From NCBI RefSeq assembly GCF_019931215.1, contig NZ_JAIOUB010000002.1, forward strand, positions 434,001 to 498,000: 64,000 nucleotides of DNA, written 5' to 3'. The notes beneath the pieces are model-generated. The model had not been told where the DNA came from. It was given only the letters and a program-made list of their open reading frames with translations, and did no database searches. The number at the start of each line of letters is the position of its first letter. The stretch's first letter is position 1. This stretch comes from Alcanivorax limicola. Its GTDB lineage: Bacteria; Pseudomonadota; Gammaproteobacteria; Pseudomonadales; Alcanivoracaceae. Of the stretch, positions 48,131 through 58,701 are shown piece by piece. The position numbers and the translations under genes are program-made.

Positions 48131-50206
48131 CTAAATGTCGGCGTAGCCTTCGGCGCCCTTGAGCCAGCGGTGGATCAGTGCATCGGCGCTGGCGGGGTGA
48201 TCGGCCAGCACTTGCTCGGCCATGTCGCGGGCGGGCGCCATCAGGGCTTCGTCGCGCATCAGATCGGCAATGCGGAAGGCCAGGTCGCCGGTCTGGCGGG
48301 TGCCCAGCCATTCGCCGGGGCCGCGCAGGCGCAGGTCTTCTTCGGCAATGCGGAAGCCGTCGCCGGTCTCGCGCATGACGGCCAGGCGGCGTTTGGCGGT
48401 GTGCGATAGCGGGGTCTGGTACAGCAGCACGCAGTAGCTCTTGTTGCCACCGCGCCCGACCCGGCCGCGCAGCTGGTGCAGCTGCGACAAGCCCAGGCGT
48501 TCGGCATTTTCCATCACCATCAGGGTGGCGTTGGGCACGTCCACGCCGACTTCGATGACGGTGGTGGCCACCAGCAACTGGGCCTCGCCGCTGGCGAAGC
48601 GCGCCATGCGGGCGGCCTTGTCCTTGGCTTTCATGCGACCGTGTACCAGCTCCACGTCCACATCCGGCAAGGCCTCCTTGAGGCTGGCCCAGGTTGCCTC
48701 GGCCGCTTGTGCTTGCAGGGCGTCGGACTCTTCAATCAGCGTGCAGACCCAATAGGCCTGAGTGCCCTGCTTGGCGGCGGCATGGACGCGCTCGATCACC
48801 GCCGGTCTGCGACTGGCGGGCAGGGCCAGCGTGTCGATGGTCTGGCGTCCCGGCGGCAGCTCATCAATCACCGAGGTGTCGAGATCGCCGTACAGGCTCA
48901 TCGCCAGGGTGCGGGGAATGGGTGTGGCGGTGAGCACCAGCTGATGCGGAATCTGCGTGTCCTGGCGGCCTTTTTCCCGCAACGCCAGGCGTTGGTGCAC
49001 GCCAAAGCGGTGCTGTTCGTCGATGATCGTCAGGCCCAGCCGATGGAAGGCTACGGCGTCCTGGAACAGCGCATGGGTGCCCACCACCATGGCCGCCTCA
49101 CCGCCTGCCAACAGCGCTTGCGTATCGCGCCGGGCTTTCGGGGTCAGGCTGCCGGTCAACCAATGCACGTCGATGCCCAGGGGTGAGAGCCAGTGGCGGA
49201 AATTGGCCAGATGCTGTTCGGCCAGCAGTTCGGTGGGGGCCATCAGTGCCACCTGATAGCCCGCCCGAATGGCCATCAGCGCGGCGGCGGCCGCCACCAG
49301 GGTCTTGCCGCTGCCCACATCGCCTTGCACGAGTCGCAACATGGGTGAGGGAATCGCCAGGTCAGCGGCAATTTCCTGGATGACCCGCTGCTGGGCGCCG
49401 GTCAGCTGAAACGGCAAGCCAGCGCGCAGCTTTGCCACTAGCGCGTCGTCGGTAAAGACCGGCGCGCTGTGGGTTTTTTGCCCGGCGCGGCGGCTGAGCA
49501 TGCCCAGCTGGTGGGCAACCATTTCTTCCATCACCAGCCGCTGCACAGCCGGGTGGCTGCCGGTGAGCAGCATGTCCACCGGGTCGTCCGGGTTCGGGGC
49601 GTGGAGTTTCAGCAGGGCCTCGCGCAGAGTCGGCAGGCTGGCGTCATCCAGCAGTGCTTTCGGCAGCAGGTCCCGGGGCGGGTAACGTTCCAGCAGGGCC
49701 AGGGCCTGCTGCATCAGATTGCGCAGGGTTTTCTGGTGCACGCCTTCGGTGGTCGGGTAAACCGGGGTCAGGCGCTTGTCCAGGGGTGGCAGTACGCCGC
49801 CGTTGGCGATCTCATATTCGGGGTGATAGAACTCGAGCCCGGTGCCGCCGGCGCGCACTTCGCCGTAGATGCGCACCTGTGTGCCGCGCTCCAGATTGTT
49901 TTTCTGTGCGGCAGTAAAATGAAAGAAGCGCAGCGCCACCATGCCGGTGCCGTCGCCCACCTTGCACAACAGGCTGCGGCGGCGGCCGAAGACGATATCG
50001 GCGGCCAGTACCTCGCCCTCGATCACCACATGGGTTTCGGGACGCAGGCGGCCGATGGGCTGAATCTGTGTGCGGTCTTCGTAGCGAAACGGCAGATGAA
50101 ACAGCAGGTCTTCGACGTTATGCAGGCCGAGTTTGGCCAGCCGCTCGGCGCCGCGCGGGCCGACGCCCTTGAGGCCGCTGAGGCTGCGTGCGGCAAGCTC
50201 ACTCAC
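48131..50206 (-). CDS. recG: ATP-dependent DNA helicase RecG
   Basis: A 691-residue branch-migration helicase that remodels stalled forks and Holliday junctions. The N-terminal wedge/OB domain contains GEVLAADIVFGRRRSLL. The helicase part has Walker A GDVGSGKT, the DEQH box in IIDEQHRFGVHQR and motif VI QLRGRVGRG. Length and motif order are typical. It lies 12 bp downstream of oxyR on the same strand, an arrangement seen in pseudomonads. Confidence 0.96.
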   Translation of the reverse strand: MSELAARSLSGLKGVGPRGAERLAKLGLHNVEDLLFHLPFRYEDRTQIQPIGRLRPETHVVIEGEVLAADIVFGRRRSLLCKVGDGTGMVALRFFHFTAAQKNNLERGTQVRIYGEVRAGGTGLEFYHPEYEIANGGVLPPLDKRLTPVYPTTEGVHQKTLRNLMQQALALLERYPPRDLLPKALLDDASLPTLREALLKLHAPNPDDPVDMLLTGSHPAVQRLVMEEMVAHQLGMLSRRAGQKTHSAPVFTDDALVAKLRAGLPFQLTGAQQRVIQEIAADLAIPSPMLRLVQGDVGSGKTLVAAAAALMAIRAGYQVALMAPTELLAEQHLANFRHWLSPLGIDVHWLTGSLTPKARRDTQALLAGGEAAMVVGTHALFQDAVAFHRLGLTIIDEQHRFGVHQRLALREKGRQDTQIPHQLVLTATPIPRTLAMSLYGDLDTSVIDELPPGRQTIDTLALPASRRPAVIERVHAAAKQGTQAYWVCTLIEESDALQAQAAEATWASLKEALPDVDVELVHGRMKAKDKAARMARFASGEAQLLVATTVIEVGVDVPNATLMVMENAERLGLSQLHQLRGRVGRGGNKSYCVLLYQTPLSHTAKRRLAVMRETGDGFRIAEEDLRLRGPGEWLGTRQTGDLAFRIADLMRDEALMAPARDMAEQVLADHPASADALIHRWLKGAEGYADI

Positions 50207-50218
50207 GGGGCGGCGGCC

Positions 50219-51136
50219 TCAGGCGGCGTCGGAGCGACTGGTCAGGCCAAGGCGCGGCACGGCCTGGCGCAGGACTTCGATGGCTTTGGGGCGCGGGAAG
50301 CTGTCGCGCCACACCAGCGCGATGGTGCGGGTCGGCGCCGGCTTGATGAACGGCCGCACGGAGAAGGCGTTTTCCCGGTAGCCGCTGTGACGCAGGGCCG
50401 AATCCGGCAGGATGGTGATGCCCAGGCCGCCGGCCACCATGTGGCGCAGGGTTTCCAGGGAGCCGCCTTCGATCTGTACCAGGTGTTTCTGTTTTTCAGA
50501 ATCAATGGCCGGGCACAGCTCGAGTACCTGATCGCGGAAGCAGTGGCCTTCGCCGAGCAGCAGCAGGGTTTCTTCCAGCAGCTGTTCCGGGCGGATGGCC
50601 TTTTGCTTTTCCCACGGATGGCCTGCGGGCAGCAACACGGAAAAGGATTCCTCGTACATCTTTGCCCGTACCAGCCCGCCGCCGGAAAAAGGCAGCGCCA
50701 CAATGATGGCGTCCAGCTCGCCGCGGTCGAGTTTGCCGCGCAGCACATGGGTGTAGTTTTCTTCGATAAACAGCGGCATGTCCGGCGCGCCCTTGCGCAC
50801 CTTGGGGACCATTTCCGGGAACAGGTACGGGGCCACGGTGAAGATGGCGCCGACGCGCAGTGGCGCGCCCAACTGGTCGCGCTGGGTATCGGCCAGTTGC
50901 TCCAGCAGCTCCACTTGCTCCAGCACGCGCTGGGCCTGGGCAATGATCGGCTCGGCGTCGACGGTGACGCGGACTTCCCGGGGGCGGCGTTCGAACAGAC
51001 TCAGCCCGAGGTGTTCCTCGAGCTTGCGAATCGCCGCGCTCAGTGTCGGCTGACTGACGTGGCAGGCGTCCGCTGCGCGACCGAAATGTTTTTCCCGTGC
51101 GAGCGCCACCAGGTAGCGCAGTTCTGTTAATGTCAT
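50219..51136 (-). CDS. oxyR: Hydrogen-peroxide-sensing LysR regulator OxyR
   Basis: A 305-residue LysR-type regulator with an N-terminal winged helix-turn-helix (about 1-60). The peroxide-sensing cysteines are at exactly C199 (GEGHCFRDQ) and C208 (LELCPA), matching the numbering and 8-residue spacing of E. coli OxyR, which form the activating disulfide. It probably activates katG in this genome. A near-perfect inverted repeat lies 48-70 bp upstream of its start, a candidate autoregulatory site. It is followed by recG. Confidence 0.95.
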   Translation of the reverse strand: MTLTELRYLVALAREKHFGRAADACHVSQPTLSAAIRKLEEHLGLSLFERRPREVRVTVDAEPIIAQAQRVLEQVELLEQLADTQRDQLGAPLRVGAIFTVAPYLFPEMVPKVRKGAPDMPLFIEENYTHVLRGKLDRGELDAIIVALPFSGGGLVRAKMYEESFSVLLPAGHPWEKQKAIRPEQLLEETLLLLGEGHCFRDQVLELCPAIDSEKQKHLVQIEGGSLETLRHMVAGGLGITILPDSALRHSGYRENAFSVRPFIKPAPTRTIALVWRDSFPRPKAIEVLRQAVPRLGLTSRSDAA

Positions 51137-51183
51137 GACAATCCCGTTTGCCTGGCTGAACAGATAGTTTGATCACGTTCTGA

Positions 51184-51206
51184 TGATCAATAGTAGCTAT
51201 TGGTCA
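51184..51206. promoter_or_regulatory. Inverted repeat between oxyR and the divergent epimerase gene
   Basis: TGATCAATAG (51184-51193) and CTATTGGTCA (51197-51206) are complementary at nine of ten positions across a TAG spacer. ATAG tetramers recur at 51164 and 51217. The ATAG-CTAT spacing is 3 rather than the usual 7 of OxyR sites, so OxyR binding is a guess. Confidence 0.45.
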
Positions 51207-51246
51207 GTGTAAATCAATAGTTGTTTTCGTAATCTCAGGAGCAGAT

Positions 51247-52086
51247 ATGGCGCATGTGCTGGTGGCAGGGCTGGGCGATCTGGGTACCGGGCTGGCCCGG
51301 CGCTGGCTGGATCAGGGTGCGCAGGTCAGCGGTATCCGGCGACGTCAGGAAAGCCCTGCCGGGGTCGATCTGTATGCCCAGGATCTGGCGGCAGACCCGG
51401 TACTGTTGCCGCCGGACCCGGTGGATCTGCTGTATATCATCATGACACCGTCCGGCCGCGATGAGGCCGGATACCACAGCGCCTATATCACGGCGCCGCT
51501 GCGCCTGCTGGCAGCGCTGGCGGCGCAGCAGCCTTTGCCGCCGGTGATCTTTGTGTCGAGCACAGCGGTATACGGGGATCAGGAAGGTTGGGTGGATGAA
51601 GACACGCCGCCGACACCGTCACGCTTCAATGGCCGCATCATGCTGGCGGCGGAGGAAGAAATCTCCGTGCGTGGCCTGTCCACCAGCGTGCGTTTCTCCG
51701 GCATTTACGGCCCGGGTCGAGCGCGGTTGTTGCGTATGGTCGAGCGGATTGCCGAGGGCGAGGCGCCGCCGGCGCCGGTGTATGGCAACCGGATTCACAG
51801 CGCGGATTGCATTGGTTTGCTGCATCACCTGGGCCAGCGTTGGCTGGCCAATGACGCCCCGCCGGCGGTGGTGATCGGTACCGATCAGGCGCCGGTGGTC
51901 AATTATGAGGTGCTGAACTGGCTGGGGGAGCAGATGGGGCAGCCGCTGGATCTGGCGGTGCCGGAGAACGTGCCGGGCAAGCGTTTGCGCAGCCAGTATC
52001 TGGCGCAAGGGCATTATGCGCTGACTCACCCCGACTATCGTTCAGGTTACGGTGCAGGCGATGGTCAGGAAAGCGGGCTCGCCTGA
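51247..52086 (+). CDS. NAD(P)-dependent epimerase/SDR-like protein (YeeZ type)
   Basis: A 279-residue extended-SDR-like protein starting MAHVLVAGLGDLGTGLARR, a Rossmann NAD(P)-binding loop. Further along, VIFVSSTAVYGDQEGWVDEDTP and SVRFSGIYGPGRARLLR match the epimerase family, but the catalytic YxxxK is replaced by a shorter segment (FNGRIMLAAE), so classical epimerase activity is doubtful. It resembles the YeeZ-type uncharacterised group. It is divergent from oxyR across the inverted repeat. Confidence 0.82.
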   Translation: MAHVLVAGLGDLGTGLARRWLDQGAQVSGIRRRQESPAGVDLYAQDLAADPVLLPPDPVDLLYIIMTPSGRDEAGYHSAYITAPLRLLAALAAQQPLPPVIFVSSTAVYGDQEGWVDEDTPPTPSRFNGRIMLAAEEEISVRGLSTSVRFSGIYGPGRARLLRMVERIAEGEAPPAPVYGNRIHSADCIGLLHHLGQRWLANDAPPAVVIGTDQAPVVNYEVLNWLGEQMGQPLDLAVPENVPGKRLRSQYLAQGHYALTHPDYRSGYGAGDGQESGLA

Positions 52087-52093
52087 GCCGCGC

Positions 52094-52480
52094 TTATTCC
52101 AGAATCAGCACGCCATCCATTTCCACTTCCGCGCCTTTGGGCAGCGCGGCAACGCCGATCGCGGCGCGCGCCGGGTAAGGCTCATGGAAGTACTGGGCCA
52201 TGATCTCGTTGACGGTGGCGAAGTGGCTCAGGTCGGTGAGGAAGATGTTGAGTTTGACGATGGCCTGCAGGTTGCCGCCGGCGGCGTCGCACACAGCGCT
52301 GAGGTTGTCGAACACGCGGCGGATCTGCACGGCGATATCCCCCTCGACCAGCGTCATCGTGGCCGGGTCCAGCGGGATCTGCCCGCTCAGGTAGACGGTG
52401 CTGCCCACCTTGATGGCCTGGGAATAGGTGCCGATGGCGGCAGGCGCCTTGTCGGTGCTGATGGTCGAGCGGTTTGGCAT
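52094..52480 (-). CDS. ridA: 2-iminobutanoate/2-iminopropanoate deaminase RidA
   Basis: A 128-residue trimeric RidA/YjgF family enzyme that hydrolyses reactive 2-aminoacrylate and related imines. The signature [23 protein letters not shown] near the C-terminus contains the Arg that binds the substrate carboxylate. The N-terminal [23 protein letters not shown] is standard. It lies just downstream of spoT, the usual pairing in gammaproteobacteria, and is probably co-transcribed. Confidence 0.95.
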   Translation of the reverse strand: MPNRSTISTDKAPAAIGTYSQAIKVGSTVYLSGQIPLDPATMTLVEGDIAVQIRRVFDNLSAVCDAAGGNLQAIVKLNIFLTDLSHFATVNEIMAQYFHEPYPARAAIGVAALPKGAEVEMDGVLILE

Positions 52481-52540
52481 GGTCTTGTCCGGTTAATGGT
52501 GTAGTGCTGTGAATGGTGCTGTAAATAGTGCTGCTAACGG

Positions 52541-54661
52541 TCAGCCGGTCAGCCGGCTGATACGAATCACGTTTTCCAGTTTGCGCAGGCGTTTGATCAG
52601 CCGGGCGAAATGAATCCGGTCGCGCACGGTCACATTGGCATTGATGACCGTTACCGTAGCATCTTTTTCGGCCATGGTGATGGTTTCGATATTCGAGCCC
52701 AGTTCCGAGAAGGCCGTGGCCAGGGTGGCCAGCACGCCCTTCTTGTTGACCAGCTCGATACGGATGCCGGCCGAAAAGTCCTGTGCCACTTCCCGATCCC
52801 AGTAAAGTGCGATGCACTTTTCCGGGTTGCTGCGCATCTCATTGAGCAGGTTCTTGCAGGTGTCGCGGTGTACCACGATGCCCCGGCCGGCGCTGAGATG
52901 GCCGAGCACGGCGTCGCCGGGCAGCGGGTGGCAGCACTTGGCGTAGCTCACCAGCAGGCCCTCGGTGCCGCGAATCGCCAGCGGTTTGCGGTCATCGGCC
53001 GGGTCGCGCTCGGTTTCCTCGCGATTGCCCGCCAGTTTGCGTGCGACCAGCGGGGCCAGGCGGTTGCCCAGGCCGATGTCTTCCAGCAGGTCATCCAGGG
53101 CCGGATAGTTGTTGGCCGCCAGCTCCGCGATAACACGCTCGATGGCCAGGTCGTTCATGGTCAGGCCGTAGCCCGCCAGCGCTTTCTCCAGCAGGCGTTC
53201 GCCCAGCTGCACGGAGTCTTCCCGCCGCTGGTGCTTGAGAAAATGGCGAATGTTGGAGCGCGCCTTGCCGGTTATGACGAAGTTCAGCCAGGACGGATTG
53301 GGGGTGGCGGTTGGTGTGGTAATGATGCGAATGGTCTGGCCGGACTCCAGCGGCGTGGACAATGCCGCCAGCTTGCCGTCGATGCGCACCGCCACGCAGG
53401 TGTTGCCCACTTTGGTATGCACCGCGTAGGCAAAATCCACGGCGGTGGCGCCCACCGGCAGCTCCTTGATCTCGCCCTTGGGGGTGAAGACGTAGACTTC
53501 ATCCGGGAACAGATCGACCTTGACGTTCTCGATGAATTCCATGGAGTTGCCCGCTTTTTGCTGCATCTCCAGCAGCCGCCCCATCCAGGCCTGGGCGCGG
53601 GTGGAGGTTGGCGTGTTGGCGCCATCGGCATCGGCTTTATACAGCCAGTGGGCGGCGATGCCGTTGTTGGCCATGGCTTCCATTTCTTCGGTACGAATCT
53701 GGATTTCCAGCGGCACACCGCTGCGCGCCTTGAGCGTGGTGTGCAAGCTCTGGTAGCCGTTGGCCTTGGGAATGGCCACGTAATCCTTGAAGCGCCCGGG
53801 GATCGGCGTGAAGTAATTGTGTACCGCGCCAAGCACGCGGTAGCAGGTGTCCACCTTGTCGACGATGATGCGGAAGCCGTACACATCCATGATTTCATTG
53901 AGCGGCTTGTGCTGCTCTTTCATCTTCATGTAGATGCTGTAGAGGTGCTTCTCGCGGCCGAGAATGCGGGCCTGGATGCCCTCCTCTTCCAGACAATGCT
54001 CGATACTGGATTTGAGGGTCGACAGAATTTCCTTGCGGTGGCCCCGGGCGGCCTTCACGGCTTTGGAGATCAGGTCGGCGCGCATCGGGTAGATGGCGTT
54101 GAAGCCCAGATCTTCGTATTCGACGCGGATGTTGTACATGCCCAGGCGGTTGGCAATGGGGGCGTAGATTTCCAGGGTTTCGGTGGCGATGCGTTTGCGC
54201 TTGTCCGCCGGCATGGAGTGCAGGGTGCGCATGTTGTGCAGCCGGTCTGCCAGCTTGACCAGGATGACGCGGATATCGCGGGTCATGGCCAGCATCATCT
54301 TGCGCAGGTTCTCGGCCTGCTGTTCGGCCTTGGATTCGAACTTGATCTGGGCAATCTTGGAAACGCCGTCCACCAGCTCTGCCACGCCGGGGCTGAACAT
54401 TTCTGCCAGCTGCTCCTTGCTGACGCCCGTGTCCTCGATCACATCATGCAGCATGGCGGCCATCAGGCTCTCATGGTCCATGTGCATGTCAGTCAGGATG
54501 TTGGCTACCGCCAGGGGATGCGTGATGTAGGGATCGCCGGTGCGGCGATACTGGCCCTCGTGGGCGTGCTCGGCAAATTCGTAGGCGCGTACGACCTGGC
54601 CGATCTGGTCATCGTCCAGATAGCTCTTGAGCCGTTTGACCAATGTGTTGATGGTGGGCAA
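52541..54661 (-). CDS. spoT: Bifunctional (p)ppGpp synthase/hydrolase SpoT
   Basis: A 706-residue RelA/SpoT homologue. Domain order: HD hydrolase (HPLAVANIL and LHDVIEDT, about 25-160), synthetase (about 200-370, with the RFKD sequence that marks bifunctional rather than synthetase-only enzymes), TGS (about 385-445) and C-terminal ACT. It sets the level of the alarmone (p)ppGpp. It starts at TTG (54661); an in-frame TAA lies 12 bases upstream, so no earlier start is possible, and the N-terminus MPTINTLVKRLKSYL fits the family. ridA follows. Confidence 0.96.
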   Translation of the reverse strand: MPTINTLVKRLKSYLDDDQIGQVVRAYEFAEHAHEGQYRRTGDPYITHPLAVANILTDMHMDHESLMAAMLHDVIEDTGVSKEQLAEMFSPGVAELVDGVSKIAQIKFESKAEQQAENLRKMMLAMTRDIRVILVKLADRLHNMRTLHSMPADKRKRIATETLEIYAPIANRLGMYNIRVEYEDLGFNAIYPMRADLISKAVKAARGHRKEILSTLKSSIEHCLEEEGIQARILGREKHLYSIYMKMKEQHKPLNEIMDVYGFRIIVDKVDTCYRVLGAVHNYFTPIPGRFKDYVAIPKANGYQSLHTTLKARSGVPLEIQIRTEEMEAMANNGIAAHWLYKADADGANTPTSTRAQAWMGRLLEMQQKAGNSMEFIENVKVDLFPDEVYVFTPKGEIKELPVGATAVDFAYAVHTKVGNTCVAVRIDGKLAALSTPLESGQTIRIITTPTATPNPSWLNFVITGKARSNIRHFLKHQRREDSVQLGERLLEKALAGYGLTMNDLAIERVIAELAANNYPALDDLLEDIGLGNRLAPLVARKLAGNREETERDPADDRKPLAIRGTEGLLVSYAKCCHPLPGDAVLGHLSAGRGIVVHRDTCKNLLNEMRSNPEKCIALYWDREVAQDFSAGIRIELVNKKGVLATLATAFSELGSNIETITMAEKDATVTVINANVTVRDRIHFARLIKRLRKLENVIRISRLTG

Positions 54662-54829
54662 TTGGGCGCCTTAGTCGTTGCCTGAGTTGTTGCCTGCGTG
54701 AAGTTGCGAGCGTGTTACTCAAGCGTAAAGGCTGTGGCGCGGGCTTGTCTACGGCACTGTCTTACAAAAGCACCGTGAGTGATTGAAATACAGGGAAAAA
54801 CAGGCGGGGCAAACAGGCCGGAAAGACGT

Positions 54830-54851
54830 GGCGAGGGAGGGCTCCCTCGCC
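54830..54851 (-). terminator. Hairpin downstream of rpoZ
   Basis: GGCGAGGGAG and CTCCCTCGCC form a 10-bp stem with a two-base gap, eight bp after the rpoZ stop on the minus strand. The following T-tract is weak. spoT therefore likely has its own promoter in the ~170 bp upstream of it. Confidence 0.6.
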
Positions 54852-54858
54852 GCAGGTA

Positions 54859-55122
54859 TTACTCGCCGAAGGACTCTGTCAGCAGCGCCAGCTCGTCGAT
54901 TTCGCCGCTGCGATCGCTGAGCTCGTTGTCGACGGAATCACGGGTGACGAAGCCTTCTGCGATTTCACGCAGGGCAACAACCGTAGGCTTGTCATTTTCC
55001 CAGGCGACGCGGGGCTCTTTGCCACCGGTCTGCAGTTGGCGCGCGCGTTTGCCGGCGACCAGCACCAGCTCAAAGCGGTTATCGAGTTTTTCCAGACAGT
55101 CTTCTACCGTGACGCGTGCCAT
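54859..55122 (-). CDS. rpoZ: RNA polymerase omega subunit
   Basis: An 87-residue protein, [30 protein letters not shown], identical in layout to proteobacterial omega. It helps assemble RNA polymerase and is part of a ppGpp-binding site at the beta-prime/omega interface. It lies between gmk and spoT, the conserved order gmk-rpoZ-spoT. A hairpin follows the stop codon. Confidence 0.97.
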   Translation of the reverse strand: MARVTVEDCLEKLDNRFELVLVAGKRARQLQTGGKEPRVAWENDKPTVVALREIAEGFVTRDSVDNELSDRSGEIDELALLTESFGE

Positions 55123-55179
55123 GTGTATCCACCTCGTGTTCGCTGGGAGCTACCGGCGTGGGCCGGTGAGCCGGGCATT

Positions 55180-56723
<1,544 letters not shown>

Positions 56724-56886
56724 GCCCGGACTCCCGCATTTTTTCGTCAGTGTCCATACTAGCGGGGCAGCAGCCTGTGGAACCTTGATCCGCGTCATGA
56801 CCTGTTGCTGCATCCACGGCGCGTATGTCAGCGGTGCACGTCACAGGGATGTTCGGGCTTGCGGGATCAGGTCGTGTGGCGGGCGC

Positions 56887-57309
56887 TCAGAAAAACAGCG
56901 CCGGCTGGACGTCGAAGCGCTGGCACAGCACGGTGATATGACTGCGGGTCAGGCCGCGTTCGCCGCGCAGGATGCGCGATACCAGTGATTTGGAGCCTAT
57001 TTCAGGCAAATCGGCGACGCCGAGGCCGTGTTGTTCCATCAGCAAGCGCAGTGTGCTGATGGCGGGGTCCTGGCCTGCGACGGCGGCGTTGAACTGCTTG
57101 AACTCAGGGGCGCTGCTTTCCCAGCGCTCGATCGCTGCGCCCAACACCTCAATCAACGGCTTCTGCGTATCGTAATCCTCAATCAGTTCATCCATCAGCG
57201 CCAGGGCGGCGGCGTAATCGCTATCGCTGTCGATATGGCTTATGTACCGGGCCTCGCGAAACAGCGCTGCTGCCATCTGCTTGATTGCTGCGTGTGAAGT
57301 CATGGTCAT
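56887..57309 (-). CDS. higA: HigA-type antitoxin
   Basis: A 140-residue protein with an N-terminal helical domain and a C-terminal helix-turn-helix (GVADLPEIGSKSLVSRILRGERGLTRSHI). It overlaps the HigB toxin gene by 4 bp and is downstream of it, the toxin-first order characteristic of higBA. It would neutralise HigB and repress the operon through the inverted repeat upstream. Confidence 0.85.
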   Translation of the reverse strand: MTMTSHAAIKQMAAALFREARYISHIDSDSDYAAALALMDELIEDYDTQKPLIEVLGAAIERWESSAPEFKQFNAAVAGQDPAISTLRLLMEQHGLGVADLPEIGSKSLVSRILRGERGLTRSHITVLCQRFDVQPALFF

Positions 57310-57617
57310 TCACCCTGTTTCGCGTAACGTTTGCACAGTGCGTCGTATTCCGCGTGCGGTACGATGTGTTTCACGTACAGCCGGTTGTCACGAAATTCGA
57401 TAAAGGCAATCAGGCGCAGATTATTGCCGCCGATATCGATGACCCACCATTTGTCCCTGTGTCGGAAGTTGTCCAGCGATGGAAACACGGCCGGCAAAGA
57501 TTCCGGTGCGGGAGATTCGCCCGCGCGGAGCACTCTATAGGTGCGTTGAAGTGCCTCGGCATCATTGGGGTGCAGCCGTGCAGCATCATTGAACGGCTTC
57601 CTGGATAAGACATGCAT
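57306..57617 (-). CDS. higB: HigB-type mRNA interferase toxin
   Basis: A 103-residue protein matching the HigB toxin family (PF09907-type). Features include KWWVIDIGGNNLRLIAFIEF followed by RLYVKHIVPHAEYD, the C-terminal strand-loop typical of ribosome-dependent RelE-like RNases. It starts after AAGGATTGTTGT, downstream of a clear promoter with an operator over the -35. It is co-transcribed with higA (4-bp overlap). It is the only complete type II pair seen in the window. Confidence 0.87.
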   Translation of the reverse strand: MHVLSRKPFNDAARLHPNDAEALQRTYRVLRAGESPAPESLPAVFPSLDNFRHRDKWWVIDIGGNNLRLIAFIEFRDNRLYVKHIVPHAEYDALCKRYAKQGE

Positions 57618-57644
57618 ACAACAATCCTTGTCAGTATGGTCTGA

Positions 57645-57675
57645 ATGCTAGCACGAGTTGCCAAAATGTCAACTC
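57645..57675 (-). promoter_or_regulatory. higBA promoter and operator
   Basis: On the minus strand, TTGACA (57667-57672) and TAGCAT (57645-57650) are separated by 16 bp. A perfect inverted repeat GAGTTG/CAACTC (57655-57660, 57670-57675) covers the -35 box, as expected for HigA autorepression. The transcript start would be about 20-25 bases before the toxin ATG. Confidence 0.7.
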
Positions 57676-57678
57676 GCG

Positions 57679-58548
57679 TCACTCTATATTCTGGATCTGT
57701 TCCCGCATCTGTTCGATCAGCACCTTTAACTCCACCGCTGCCTGGGTGGTCTCGGTGTCCACAGACTTGGACGCCAGGGTGTTGGCTTCCCGATTAAGCT
57801 CCTGCATCAGAAAGTCGAGCCGGCGGCCAACGTGGCCACCTTCGGTCAGGGCGCGGCGCACCTCGGTGACGTGAGCCTCCAGGCGGTCCAGCTCTTCGGC
57901 CACGTCCATTTTCTGGGCCAGCAGCACCAGTTCCTGTTCCAGGCGTTCGGGGTCAGGGCTGGCGAGGATGTCTTCGACGCGCTTCTTCAGGCGTTCACGC
58001 AGGCCGTCGAGAATCAGGGGCAGGGCTTTGCGGGTGCGGGCGACCTGTACCAGGATGCCGTCGAGGCGTTCTTCCACCATCTTTGTCAGGGCCGCGCCTT
58101 CACGGGCGCGGGTGTCCACCAGGCTGGTCAGGGCCTCCTCAAGCAGGGCCATGGCCGGTTTGGCCAGGGCGCTGAAATCCACCTCCTTCATCTGGAGCAC
58201 GCCGGGCATGCGCAGGATTTCAGTGGGGCTGACCGGGGCCGGGTGGTGGATCAGTTCGCCGACCCGGTGCAGGGCCTGGCCGAGTTGCTGCACCAGTGCT
58301 TCGTCCAGGCTGACGCTGGCCTCTCCTGCATCGGCCTGATAACGGAGACCGATTTCGATCTTGCCGCGATTCAGGTGCTTACGGCACAGCTCGCGCACCG
58401 GGCCGTCCAGCTCGCGGAAGGCGTCCGGCAGGCGCGGGCTGACTTCCAGATAGCGATGGTTCACCGATTTCAGTTCCCACACCAGGGTGGTGTGCTGGGC
58501 GTCGATATGCCGGTCGCTGCGGGCAAAGGCGGTCATGCTCTGAATCAT
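57679..58548 (-). CDS. yicC: YicC-family endoribonuclease
   Basis: A 289-residue protein of the YicC/YloC family. The N-terminal MIQSMTAFARSD and ELKSVNHRYLE segments and the C-terminal DFLMQELNREANTLASKS are family hallmarks. E. coli YicC promotes degradation of the small RNA RyhB as an endoribonuclease. It is divergent from rph, a conserved pairing, and is followed by the higBA pair. Confidence 0.95.
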   Translation of the reverse strand: MIQSMTAFARSDRHIDAQHTTLVWELKSVNHRYLEVSPRLPDAFRELDGPVRELCRKHLNRGKIEIGLRYQADAGEASVSLDEALVQQLGQALHRVGELIHHPAPVSPTEILRMPGVLQMKEVDFSALAKPAMALLEEALTSLVDTRAREGAALTKMVEERLDGILVQVARTRKALPLILDGLRERLKKRVEDILASPDPERLEQELVLLAQKMDVAEELDRLEAHVTEVRRALTEGGHVGRRLDFLMQELNREANTLASKSVDTETTQAAVELKVLIEQMREQIQNIE

Positions 58549-58701
58549 GGAAGGTCCTTACATTGCGTGGTTGTCGAGTCTAGCCCGGCTGTAGAGAGGT
58601 GGCCAGCGGCGCAGCCCGGGCGGGCCGGCTATGCTAGAATCCCGGCTCACTCAATGACCGTCGCCCAGTGACAGTCTCATCAAGCCCTCAAAGGAGTTTT
58701 C

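Noticed and set aside
49469-51130. 553-codon frame antisense to recG and oxyR
   Set aside because: It crosses two secure genes on the other strand and has no domain signal.
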